From contig JACMQP010000179.1 in NCBI GenBank assembly GCA_014376915.1, positions 1 through 15,374 of the forward strand: a stretch of 15,374 nucleotides of DNA, given 5' to 3'. Numbering within the stretch: the first letter of the stretch is position 1; every line of letters starts with the position of its first letter. The stretch comes from Ramlibacter sp. Its GTDB lineage: Bacteria; Pseudomonadota; Gammaproteobacteria; Burkholderiales; Burkholderiaceae. The notes below the pieces were generated by a model that saw only the letters and a program-made list of their open reading frames with translations, was not told where the DNA came from and did no database searches. Both the position numbers and the translations under genes were made by a program. Shown piece after piece: positions 1 to 7,296 of this stretch.

Positions 1-99
1 AAGGGCCCAGATTTCCTTGACCTTGAACGGTGCCTTCTGACCGACGATCTTGCCCTTGTTCCATGGCTCGTGATGAACTGTGTTGGCTGCGGATCCCAT
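1..99 (-). CDS. Small stand-alone tyrosine-type site-specific recombinase/integrase, N-terminal part (cut by window edge)
   Basis: Thirty-three codons are visible from an ATG at 99 before the window ends. The peptide starts MGSAANTVHHEPWNKGK and continues with a GQKAPFK segment and EIWAL. I recognise this as the conserved N-terminus of a family of short (about 200 residue) phage-integrase-like tyrosine recombinases found as solitary genes in many Proteobacteria. The start is well supported: AGGAG at 106-110 lies six bases upstream of the ATG. The catalytic domain is outside the window, so whether the gene is complete and active cannot be judged. A large inverted repeat lies about 130 bases upstream (227-300). 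Confidence 0.72.
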   Translation of the reverse strand, partial: MGSAANTVHHEPWNKGKIVGQKAPFKVKEIWAL

Positions 100-105
100 G
101 ATGGA

Positions 106-110
106 CTCCT
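106..110 (-). promoter_or_regulatory. Ribosome binding site of the recombinase gene
   Basis: The minus strand reads AGGAGTCCATC and then ATG. A perfect AGGAG with a six-base spacer fixes the start codon at 99. Confidence 0.7.
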
Positions 111-226
111 AACGAGTTGAGGGCCAATCAAGATGCGCCGGAGCGTTGTTGCAGTCGTTGTCCTGGGTCAATTCAGCCTCACGAAGGCAGCAAGGAACGA
201 GCGTCAGCTTTGTGGCGCTGCCGGGT

Positions 227-300
227 ACTCACGCTTTCGGCCAGAAGCAGTCGTAGGAATGGTTGTCCGTCAGCAACCGCTTCTGGCCGACACTGTGAGT
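227..300. repeat. Imperfect inverted repeat with nested apical stem
   Basis: The left arm (227-248) reads ACTCACGCTTTCGGCCAGAAGC. The reverse complement of the right arm (279-300) reads ACTCACAGTGTCGGCCAGAAGC. Eighteen of 22 positions match, in blocks of six and twelve around a four-base mismatch. Inside the 30-base spacer a second small stem pairs GGTTG (261-265) with CAACC (274-278). The single strand could therefore fold into a long bulged hairpin. It lies in the non-coding region upstream of the solitary recombinase gene, which suggests, without proving, that it is a recombination site or part of a small mobile unit. No protein-coding explanation fits. Confidence 0.75.
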
Positions 301-781
301 GCGAGGCGGCACCAGGAAGTTGACTCTCGACGCGATGGCCCTGCTGGCCAAGTTCAGCTTGCTGCCACCCCCTAGAAAGCCCGGTCCCGTCCATAAGCGG
401 TCGCCGGCGGGGGCTGCTTGCTTGTCACGCAAATTGGGCTGGAGGTGACGCGGCTGCTCCGGGTCCGGCGGAACGCTCTTCCCTGGAATCGGTCCCGGCG
501 ATGGGCGGCTTACTCAGGTTGTTGACGCCGATGTTGACTTGATCTGTCTTGCGGTGTCCTCCCGACGATCGCCTGAAGCGCTACACCCGCCACGCACCCG
601 CGCCATTGCTTGGTGCCTGCCTTGGCGGATAGGGTCAGCCGAATGTCGGCAACCCGGGTCAGGCAGACCTCGGTGCAGACATCTCACGCTGTCCCGCTGC
701 ACGGCGCAGCCCACTACCTGCTGAGCGAAATGCCACTCTGCAGCTACCTTCAGAGCAAGGAGCGGAACGTTCGCGATGACG
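301..781. other. Intergenic region without a recognisable gene
   Basis: Short open frames occur on both strands, but none has a convincing start, family resemblance or coding-like composition. A weak dyad GCTGC-N5-GCAGC lies beyond the stop codon of the CobW-type gene, with no T-tract, so it does not qualify as an intrinsic terminator. I see no RNA gene here. Confidence 0.5.
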
Positions 782-1885
782 TTACGGTGGCCCCCACACA
801 GAAGTTTTCTGGACCGTGTTCCCGCACGGCAGGCTTTGCTTGGAGCCGCCGCGCACCGGCTGGAAAGTCAGGCGCCGGCGAGCAGCGCCTGCCTTCAGTG
901 AATCCTCCACCCCTTGCGGAGAAAGTCCGCGAACGATGAAGACGATGCGCGATGCGCGCGTCCCGGACGGCCACTCGCGCAGGTGACTTGGCGGGTGGAT
1001 CAGCTGCTGCACGCCGTGCAGCACGACCGGCTCGGCACTGCCGCGCACAGCCAGCAGGCCCTTTATGCGCAAGACGCGAGTGCCGTGCCGGTGCAGCAGC
1101 AACGACAGCCACAGGCTGAACGCCGCCCATTCGACCTCGTCGGGCATCGTCAGCACGAAGGACTGGATGTCGCGGTGCAGGCCGGAGTCGCCGCGGTGCA
1201 CAGGGAAGTACTGGAGTGCGCCGGCAGCACGCAAACAGCGCGCCACCTCGACGGCCTTCCCGTCGGCACTGAAGATGTCGCTGCCGAGCAGCAGATCGGC
1301 GTCGGGCTCGCCCCCACCAAGCTCAATAATCTCGGCCGCCGGGTTGACCTCGGAGAGCCGCTCGCGCAGCGTGCGCACCGCGTCGGCGCTGCACAAATCG
1401 GTCTTGGTCAGCAGTAGCCGATCGGCCAGCGCCGCCTGTTTGCGACTCTCCGGATATTCTTCGAGCTGGCCGGCGCCGTTCAGGCTGTCGACGGTGGCGA
1501 GCACGTTGCCGGCGCGATAGTGGTGGCGCAGCACGCGGTCGTGCAGTATCGTGGCCAGCACCGGCATCGGGTCGGCCAGACCCGTGGTTTCGATGACGAT
1601 ACGGTCGTAGGCGGGAACCTCGCCGCACTCGTGCCTGTCGTGCAGACGGCGTATCGCTTCGGCCAGGTCGCCACGGATGGTGCAACAGATGCAGCCGGAC
1701 TTCAGCAGCACCAAGTCGCCCTCGGCGCGCTCGATCAGGTGGTGGTCGATGCCAACGGCGCCGAACTCGTTGATGAGCACCGCACACTGGCCGAATGCGG
1801 GCTGGCGCAACAGTCGGTTCAGCTGCGTTGTTTTGGCCGAGCCCAGGAAACCGGTCAGCACGTTGACAGGGACGAGTGACTTCAT
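782..1885 (-). CDS. CobW/COG0523-type GTPase (G3E family metal chaperone), probably decaying
   Basis: The family couples GTP hydrolysis to delivery of zinc, cobalt or another metal to client enzymes in the cytoplasm. Visible motifs, numbered from the ATG at 1885: a Walker A-like GFLGSAKT (12-19), the metal-binding CICC (C65, C67, C68), ETTG (99-102), and TKTD (160-163) as guanine-specificity motif. The C-terminal CobW domain follows (residues about 225-325). The start is chosen because TGATG overlaps the stop of the upstream small gene; a GTG at 1888 is an alternative. Two features suggest loss of function. The usual GSGKTTLL reads GSAKTTQL, changing the glycine before the catalytic lysine. 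The last 36 or so residues look like read-through: removing one G near 886-890 would restore an ending ALLAGA with a stop at 868-870. It may once have served the metal-dependent deacetylase encoded just upstream. Confidence 0.82.
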   Translation of the reverse strand: MKSLVPVNVLTGFLGSAKTTQLNRLLRQPAFGQCAVLINEFGAVGIDHHLIERAEGDLVLLKSGCICCTIRGDLAEAIRRLHDRHECGEVPAYDRIVIETTGLADPMPVLATILHDRVLRHHYRAGNVLATVDSLNGAGQLEEYPESRKQAALADRLLLTKTDLCSADAVRTLRERLSEVNPAAEIIELGGGEPDADLLLGSDIFSADGKAVEVARCLRAAGALQYFPVHRGDSGLHRDIQSFVLTMPDEVEWAAFSLWLSLLLHRHGTRVLRIKGLLAVRGSAEPVVLHGVQQLIHPPSHLREWPSGTRASRIVFIVRGLSPQGVEDSLKAGAARRRLTFQPVRGGSKQSLPCGNTVQKTSVWGPP

Positions 1886-2196
1886 CACAGGCTACCGCGC
1901 GCCGACTGCCACTCAGCGCCGAGCGGGTCCAGCGGACGGGCGCTCAGGCGGTCTACGGCCGCCCAGACCTCGCTCACCGTTTCGGCGATCTCCTGCGCAC
2001 CGGTCGGCGCGCTGACGACGAACGAGATGCCAGCCCAGGTAGCCACGCGAACCGATCGCTGCCGCGTGACGCGGTCGAGCAGCCGCGCCAGGCGCGCGCG
2101 CTCGGCGCGCTGGGTGCCCATCGCGGCCGCATCTAGCACCGCGCTGCCGGCCGCCCAGTGCAGCGGGCCGCCGAGCGCGCCACACAGGCCGCACAT
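1885..2196 (-). CDS. Small conserved hypothetical protein with N-terminal CGLCG motif, translationally coupled to the CobW gene
   Basis: The product has 103 residues and begins MCGLCGALGG, with two cysteines spaced CxxC at residues 2 and 5. Further in come a segment WAGISFVVSAPTGAQEI and an acidic, tryptophan-containing C-terminal part. There is no signal peptide or membrane segment. I do not recognise a named family, though small proteins with this N-terminus next to CobW genes look familiar. It starts 15 bases after the stop of the deacetylase pseudogene. Its TGA overlaps the ATG of the CobW-type GTPase (TGATG), which implies coupled translation. The CxxC could bind a metal or act in thiol chemistry, so a role as metal partner of the GTPase is a reasonable guess but untested. 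Unlike both neighbours, it shows no visible damage. Confidence 0.66.
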   Translation of the reverse strand: MCGLCGALGGPLHWAAGSAVLDAAAMGTQRAERARLARLLDRVTRQRSVRVATWAGISFVVSAPTGAQEIAETVSEVWAAVDRLSARPLDPLGAEWQSARGSL

Positions 2197-2211
2197 GCAG
2201 CGCCCGGCCCG

Positions 2212-3096
2212 TCAGCCGCCAGTGAAGGGATGGCGCTGCGCATCGCCGTCGGCCATCTCGTCCATGGTCACGAAACGCACGCCGGGGTGAGCACTGATGT
2301 ACGCGAACAGGCGCTCGAGCATCAGCAGCCTCTGCGGTCGGCCGGCCACGTCGGGGTGGATGGTTATCGGGAACACGGCGTAGTCCATCTCACGGTAGAC
2401 CCAGTCGAACTGGTCGCGCCACATCTGCTCGATGTCGCGCGGGTTGACGAAGCCGTGGCTGTTCGGCGCCTTCTTGATGAACATCATCGGCGGCAGGTCG
2501 TCGAGGTACCAATTCGCGGGGATCTCGATCAGCGACGTCTCATGGCCGCGCACCAGCGGCTTCATCCAGTCGCCCGCGCTCAGGCCGAAGTCGATCTTCG
2601 TTCAGCGGTCGCCGACGCGCACGCGGTAAGGGGTTAAGTCGTCGTGCATCAGCGAGTGGTCGTACTTGATGCCCTTCCTCAGCAAAAGCTAGTTGGTGAC
2701 GTTCGAGAACTCCCACCAAGGCGCGACGTAGCCGGTGGGCCGCTTCCCGGAGAGCTGCGTAACGAGCTCGATGCACTTGTCGAGCACCGCCTCCTCCTGT
2801 GCAGGCGTCATCGCGATCGGGTTCTCGTGCGAATAGCCGTGGATGCCGATCTCGTGGCCGGCGTCGGCTACAGCGTTCATCTGCCCGGGGAATGTCTCAA
2901 TCGAGTGCCCGGGAATGAATCAGGTGGTCTTGATCTTCTTTCGCTCGAACAGCTTGAGCAGCCGCATCGAGCCCATTTCCCCGGAGAACAAGCCGCGCGA
3001 GATGTCGTCGGGCGAATCTTCGCCGCCGTAGGACCCCAACCAACCCGCCACAGCGTCCACGTCGACGCCGGATCCACACAAGATCTCTTCGCTCAT
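2212..3096 (-). pseudogene. HP0310/PgdA-like polysaccharide deacetylase (NodB fold), inactivated by three in-frame stops
   Basis: One frame of 294 codons reads from ATG at 3096 to TGA at 2212, interrupted by TGA at 2920-2922 (codon 59), TAG at 2689-2691 (codon 136) and TGA at 2602-2604 (codon 165). The flanking protein is continuous and matches the family of Helicobacter pylori HP0310 peptidoglycan deacetylase and PuuE-type allantoinases. It shows [20 protein letters not shown] near residues 11-30 (metal and catalytic aspartates), [13 protein letters not shown] (H-x3-H type motif), [19 protein letters not shown], and FPITIHPDV near the C-terminus. From memory of the family, codons 59 and 165 are normally Trp and codon 136 is Glu, so each stop is one base from the expected codon. 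No frameshift is needed. The intact protein would be a metal-dependent deacetylase or amidohydrolase. It lies between the alpha/beta hydrolase and the CxxC/CobW pair. Confidence 0.88.
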
Positions 3097-3129
3097 GCCT
3101 TGCCAGCCAATGTCAATGTCTTTTGGCAC

Positions 3130-3181
3130 GCCCGAAGTCGGGCCCGCCGATGGTTGGCGGCACTCAGCCGCCGGATTCCGG
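3130..3181 (-). repeat. Cluster of three or four short dyads between hydrolase and deacetylase genes
   Basis: In the 85-base gap lie GCCCGA-AG-TCGGGC (3130-3143), CCGCC-N7-GGCGG (3144-3160), an alternative GCGGC-N5-GCCGC (3158-3172), and CCGGA-T-TCCGG (3171-3181). No T-tract follows on the minus strand, so this is not a classical terminator. It could protect the 3' end of the upstream message or weaken read-through into the deacetylase. In GC-rich DNA some short dyads are expected by chance. Confidence 0.4.
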
Positions 3182-4198
3182 TCAGCTCGCCAGCAGCGAC
3201 TTGAGCGCTGCGTCAAGCACCGTGATGTCTGCCGGGCTGGTGCCGGGGCCGCCCGCGAAGTGGCCCCAGTCGGTCTTGATGACCTGCAGCGTCGCGTTTG
3301 GCATGTGCTTGACCTCGAACTCGTTGTCTTCAGGCGGGAAGTACAGGTCGGTCGACGCCGGCATCACGATCGCCTTGGCCTTGATCGCGCCCAGCGCCTT
3401 GACGAAATCGCCCTTGAAGACTTCGTTGTTGCTGATGTCGCCGTTCTGCCAAGTCGAAAGCATCGTCAGCAGGTTGTTGGCGTCGCGGTTCAGGAACAGG
3501 CCTTCCCAGAAGCCGACCATGAAGTCCTCGAGAGACGCGTAGCCCATCGCCTCGAGGTCCAGCTTGTGGCGGTAGAAGGCCTGTGAGAAGCCCCAGCCGG
3601 CGTAGACGCGGCCGAAGGCACGCAGGCCCTTCTCAGGCGGCTTTTCGTACCATCCGCCCTTGAAGGCTTCGTCGGCCAGCAGCGCAGCCTTGGCGCCTTC
3701 GAGGAAGACGTGGTTGTGGCGCGAGCACTTGGCCGAGCCCATGAACGGCAGAATGCGTTCGACCATGTCCGGGTACAGCGCGCCCCAGTGGTAAGTCTGC
3801 AGCGCGCCCATCGACCAGCCCGTCACGAGCTTGATCTTCTCGATGCCGAACAGCTCCGTCACCAGCCGGTGCTGCTGGCGCACGTTGTCGTAAGCGGTGA
3901 TGTCGGGGAAGCGCGACTTGTTGTATGGAGCCGGGTGGTTGCTCGGCGAGGTCGACAGGCCGTTGCCCAGCATGTTCGGGATGATGATGAAGTACTTCGT
4001 CGGGTCCAGCGCCTTGCCTTCGCCGATCAGCCACTCGTTTTCGTAGTGCTGGCCTGAGTACCAGGTCGGGTAGACGATGACGTTGTCCTTGGCCGCGTTC
4101 AGCGTGCCGTAGGTCTTGTAGGCGAGCTTGACGTTGTGCAGCGTCTTCTTGCACTGGAGGACGACATCGCCGAGATCGAACAGTTCGTAGTCTTTCAT
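3182..4198 (-). CDS. Alpha/beta-fold hydrolase of the MetX (homoserine acetyltransferase-like) family
   Basis: The product has 338 residues, a normal length for the family, and no signal peptide, so it is probably cytoplasmic. Key residues are visible: a nucleophile elbow GWSMG with Ser129, an acid in [10 protein letters not shown] (Asp284) and a histidine in [10 protein letters not shown] (His313). The N-terminal strand [10 protein letters not shown] and the oxyanion-side segment PTWYSGQH also fit MetX-like hydrolases. A true MetX for methionine synthesis normally carries a GGSMGG elbow and sits near metW or other methionine genes. Here the gene lies 36 bases after a polyamine-type importer ATPase and before a deacetylase, so hydrolysis of an imported ester or amide is more likely than acetyl transfer. 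AGGAAG lies about five bases before the ATG at 4198. The substrate is unknown. Confidence 0.85.
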   Translation of the reverse strand: MKDYELFDLGDVVLQCKKTLHNVKLAYKTYGTLNAAKDNVIVYPTWYSGQHYENEWLIGEGKALDPTKYFIIIPNMLGNGLSTSPSNHPAPYNKSRFPDITAYDNVRQQHRLVTELFGIEKIKLVTGWSMGALQTYHWGALYPDMVERILPFMGSAKCSRHNHVFLEGAKAALLADEAFKGGWYEKPPEKGLRAFGRVYAGWGFSQAFYRHKLDLEAMGYASLEDFMVGFWEGLFLNRDANNLLTMLSTWQNGDISNNEVFKGDFVKALGAIKAKAIVMPASTDLYFPPEDNEFEVKHMPNATLQVIKTDWGHFAGGPGTSPADITVLDAALKSLLAS

Positions 4199-4234
4199 GG
4201 GGGCTTCCTGCGCTGGGTTGAGGTGTGGGGGGGC

Positions 4235-5395
4235 TCAGGCGGCCGCGGCCAGGCCGATGGCCTCGTCGACGGCCCAGTAGCAGCGCACGCGCTGGCCGAC
4301 GCTGACCGGGTTCCTGAAGAAGGTGCCTTCCTCGACATAGACCACGCAGCCGGGCGAGCTCGCTGCATCGAGGGCGAGGCTGACCTTCATGTAGATGCCC
4401 TGGTATTCGAGCTCGCGCACGCGGCCGCGCAGCGAGTTGGGTGCCAGGGCCGTGGCGGCGTCGTCGACGCTGACGCTCATGCGATCGCGGCGCACCGCGA
4501 ACGACAGCGTCTGTCCGGCCGCGGCCGAGACGCCGTTGCGCGCCAGCACGAAGCGCGAGCCGTATTCGCCGCTGAGCGTGATGCTGCTGTCCGACAGCTC
4601 GGCCACCTGGCCCTGCAGCACGTTCTGCCCGCCGATGAAGGCGGCCACGTACTCTGTGCGCGGCTGGTCGTAGATCTCGCGAGGCGACGCTGACTGCGCG
4701 ATGCGTCCCTTGTCCATCACGACCACCTGGTCGGCCACCGCGATCGCCTCGAGCTGCGTGTGCGTGACGTGGATGAAGGTGATGCCGAGCTGGCGCTGCA
4801 TGCTGCGCAACTCGCCGCGCATCTGCAGCCGCAGGAACTCGTCGAGCGCCGACAGCGGTTCGTCGAGCAGCAGCACCTTCGGCTTCATCACGATGGCACG
4901 TGCCAGCGCCACGCGCTGCTGCTGCCCGCCCGAGAGCTCGCCCGGCAGGCGGCCGGCCAGCGCCGTCAGCTGCACTTGCTCGACGACGCGGTCGGCCTCG
5001 CGCAGGCGCTGCGCCTTGCCCAGGCCGCGAACACGCAGCGAGAAGGCGACGTTGTCGCGCACAGACAGGTGCGGGAACAGCGCGTAGTTCTGGAACATCA
5101 TCGCCGTACCGCGCTCGCGCGGCGAGCGGCCGACGACGTTCTGGCCATCGATCAGCACGGCGCCTTCACTCGGCGTCTCGTGGCCGGCGATCATGCGCAG
5201 CATCGTCGTCTTGCCGCAGCCGCTGGGGCCGAGCAGGCAGCAGTAGCTGCCGGGCTCGATGCGCAGGTCGATGTTGTCGACCGCGTTCGGACCGTCGGCA
5301 TAGCGCTTCGTCAGGCCGGCGAGCACGACGCCGCCTTGCGGCAGGCCGCGGGTCGCCGTCGCGGCGCTCTCGGGGGTGCGGGTGGGTGTGTCCAT
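4235..5395 (-). CDS. ABC importer ATP-binding subunit, PotA/polyamine-opine type
   Basis: The product has 386 residues. It powers uptake through the two permeases encoded just upstream. The nucleotide-binding domain is complete: Walker A GPSGCGKTT (56-64), Q-loop Gln102, signature LSGGQQQR (154-161), Walker B VLLLDEP (174-180) and the switch His212 in HVTH. Residues from about 255 form the C-terminal OB-like regulatory domain typical of PotA, FbpC and MalK-like ATPases, including FIGGQNVLQGQ at its entry. The gene starts 28 bases after the second permease gene and lies 36 bases before the hydrolase gene, fitting a single message. The family (spermidine/putrescine, opine, phosphonate, thiamine or iron substrates) does not reveal the substrate here. 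Confidence 0.93.
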   Translation of the reverse strand: MDTPTRTPESAATATRGLPQGGVVLAGLTKRYADGPNAVDNIDLRIEPGSYCCLLGPSGCGKTTMLRMIAGHETPSEGAVLIDGQNVVGRSPRERGTAMMFQNYALFPHLSVRDNVAFSLRVRGLGKAQRLREADRVVEQVQLTALAGRLPGELSGGQQQRVALARAIVMKPKVLLLDEPLSALDEFLRLQMRGELRSMQRQLGITFIHVTHTQLEAIAVADQVVVMDKGRIAQSASPREIYDQPRTEYVAAFIGGQNVLQGQVAELSDSSITLSGEYGSRFVLARNGVSAAAGQTLSFAVRRDRMSVSVDDAATALAPNSLRGRVRELEYQGIYMKVSLALDAASSPGCVVYVEEGTFFRNPVSVGQRVRCYWAVDEAIGLAAAA

Positions 5396-5423
5396 GGGCT
5401 CGTTGACTCGGGCAGGGTGGGCG

Positions 5424-6332
5424 CTAGCGCAGGGCGGCGGCGCCGAAGCGGCGGCGCTGGATCAGCACCACCGCAGTGATGGCCACGCCGATCAGCAGGA
5501 ACGAGAGCCCCGTCGTGACGGTGCCCAGCGCATAGATCGTCGGTGAGGTCACGTTCTGCGTCATGCTCCAGATCTCGATCGGCACCGTGTTGCTCGGGCC
5601 GGTGGTCTGCAATGTGCGCGCGAACTCGTCGTAGGACAGCGTGAAGCCGAACAGCGCGATGGCGATGATGCCGGGAGCCAGGATCGGCAGCACTACCAGA
5701 CGCAGCGTCTGCGCCGGGCTGGCGCCGAGGTCACGCGCCGCCTCTTCGTAGGCCGCGTCGAAGCGTCCGAAGACGGCGAAGCTGATCAACACGCCGAACG
5801 GCAGCGTCCACGACAGCTGCGCGCCCAGCGCCGACGTGTACCAGCTGGTGGACCAGCCGAACAGGCTGAACATCAGGCCGATGCCGATGCCCAGGATGTA
5901 GCCGGGCGCGGTCAGGCTGATGATGACGGCGTAGAAGATGGCGTTGCTTCCGCGGGCGCGGTAGCGGAATCCCAGTCCGGCCGCGACCGAGAAAACGACG
6001 GTGATCACCATCACGATCAGCGCCAGCGGCAGCGAGCGCTGCACCGCGCCGGCGATGTCGCCGCTGCGGCCTTCCCACAGCTGGTGGAACCAGTGCAGGC
6101 TGACCCCGCGCATCGGAAACGAGAGCGCGCCTTGTTCGCCCTGGAACGACAGCACGTACATGCACATCATTGGGCCGTACAGGAAGATCACGTAGCTGGA
6201 GAAGAAAAGCGCAAGCACGTAGAAGGTCCAGGGCCGGGAGTCCTTGCGGGCACGAACCTGTGCGCGGACCTGCGCCTGCGCCGGCCGCGAGCTGGAGGAG
6301 GCGGAAGAACCGGAAGAAGTTGAATGGGCCAT
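5424..6332 (-). CDS. ABC importer inner-membrane permease, PotC-like
   Basis: The product has 302 residues with about six hydrophobic segments (roughly 36-61, 101-121, 132-157, 171-190, 217-233, 270-292). The cytoplasmic EAA loop that contacts the ATPase reads YEEAARDLGASPAQTLRLVV (195-214). The first 30 residues are an unusual Ser/Ala/Arg-rich hydrophilic tail before the first helix; translation might start later, but no other ATG lies in that stretch. The gene starts four bases after the stop of the first permease gene, so translation is probably coupled. It forms the channel with the PotB-like subunit. Confidence 0.92.
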   Translation of the reverse strand: MAHSTSSGSSASSSSRPAQAQVRAQVRARKDSRPWTFYVLALFFSSYVIFLYGPMMCMYVLSFQGEQGALSFPMRGVSLHWFHQLWEGRSGDIAGAVQRSLPLALIVMVITVVFSVAAGLGFRYRARGSNAIFYAVIISLTAPGYILGIGIGLMFSLFGWSTSWYTSALGAQLSWTLPFGVLISFAVFGRFDAAYEEAARDLGASPAQTLRLVVLPILAPGIIAIALFGFTLSYDEFARTLQTTGPSNTVPIEIWSMTQNVTSPTIYALGTVTTGLSFLLIGVAITAVVLIQRRRFGAAALR

Positions 6333-6336
6333 GGTG

Positions 6337-7197
6337 TCAGCGCTGCCGGACGAGTTCTTGCCGCACGTCGACGAAGCGTGTGAGGATGGCGATCAGCACC
6401 GTCAGGATGAGCAACAGGACCACCGCCGATGCCGCGGCCGGGGGGAACAGCAGCGTCGAGACGTTGTCGTACATCGCCGAAACCACCGACGCCGAGCCGC
6501 CGCCGCTCATCACCTTGACGACGTAGAAGTCGCCCATCACCAGCGTGATGACGAAGATCGAACCCATCACGATGCCCGACTTGGTGAGCGGCAGCACGAC
6601 CAGCCGCAAGGTGTCGAAGCGGCTCGCGCCGGCGTCGAGCGCGGCCTCGAAAAGCTTGCGGTCGATGCGGCTCATCGAGTTGAAGATCGGCACGATCATG
6701 AAGATGGTGAACAGGTGCACGTAGGCCACCACCACCGAGAGGTCGGAGAACAGCAGCACGCGCAGTGGAGCGTCGATGAGCCCGAGCTTCAGCAGCGCGC
6801 TGTTGATCACGCCCTGCTCCGCCAGCACCGGCATCCACGAGATCATGCGGATCACGTTGGACGTCCAGAAGGGCACCGTGCAGACCAGGAACAGGCCGAT
6901 CGCGACGACTTTGTTGCGCACGTGGAAGACCAGGAAGTAGGCGACGAAGAAGCCGATCAGCAGCGACGTAACCCAGGTCATCAGCGCGTACTTGATCATC
7001 TTCCCGTACAGCGACAGAGTCAGGCTCGAGCTCAGCAGCGCTGCGTAGTTCTCGAAGCTGAACGCCGGAATGGTGTCGAAGCCATTACTGCGAAAGAAGC
7101 TGACGATCACCACGAAAACCAACGGCGCTGCGACGAACAGCAGCAAGACGAGTATCAAGGGTGCGAGCTGAAGATAGGGCTTGATGCGGAGCGACAT
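6337..7197 (-). CDS. ABC importer inner-membrane permease, PotB-like
   Basis: The product has 286 residues from the ATG at 7197. I prefer this start to an upstream TTG at 7263 because MSLRIKPYLQLAPL is a normal N-terminus for this subunit and a purine-rich AGAGAGAAA precedes it; the extra 22 residues from TTG are Arg/Pro-rich and not family-like. About six membrane segments are visible (roughly 10-34, 67-92, 97-118, 152-172, 207-227, 254-274). The EAA loop reads LFEAALDAGASRFDTLRLVV (182-201). It pairs with the PotC-like permease, is coupled to it by a four-base spacing, and follows the substrate-binding protein gene. Confidence 0.9.
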   Translation of the reverse strand: MSLRIKPYLQLAPLILVLLLFVAAPLVFVVIVSFFRSNGFDTIPAFSFENYAALLSSSLTLSLYGKMIKYALMTWVTSLLIGFFVAYFLVFHVRNKVVAIGLFLVCTVPFWTSNVIRMISWMPVLAEQGVINSALLKLGLIDAPLRVLLFSDLSVVVAYVHLFTIFMIVPIFNSMSRIDRKLFEAALDAGASRFDTLRLVVLPLTKSGIVMGSIFVITLVMGDFYVVKVMSGGGSASVVSAMYDNVSTLLFPPAAASAVVLLLILTVLIAILTRFVDVRQELVRQR

Positions 7198-7296
7198 GCA
7201 GTTTCTCTCTGGCCTTGCAGGAACCCGCCGCGCCCAGCCGCCAGACGGCTGCGAGCGCAGCAAGAGCGTGTGGGCACGTTGCTGCGCCCGCTGGCC

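Noticed and set aside
227..300. Calling the inverted repeat an integron attC site
   Set aside because: It has a bulged hairpin shape, but I cannot place the conserved R-box core GTTRRRY and its partner at the ends.
600..680. Direct repeat GGGTCAG and short inverted segments near 610-675
   Set aside because: The units are only six or seven bases long and irregular, within chance expectation.
514..714. Minus-strand frame of 66 codons in the left intergenic region
   Set aside because: No ribosome binding site, no family resemblance, and a basic low-information composition.
2212..3096. UGA read as tryptophan or selenocysteine to explain the interrupted deacetylase
   Set aside because: A TAG also interrupts the gene, TGA is the normal stop of several neighbours, and no need for selenocysteine is known in this family. 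A pseudogene is simpler.
3182..4198. Calling the hydrolase a genuine MetX homoserine acetyltransferase
   Set aside because: The elbow is GWSMG and not GGSMGG, there is no methionine gene nearby, and the context is an importer and a deacetylase.
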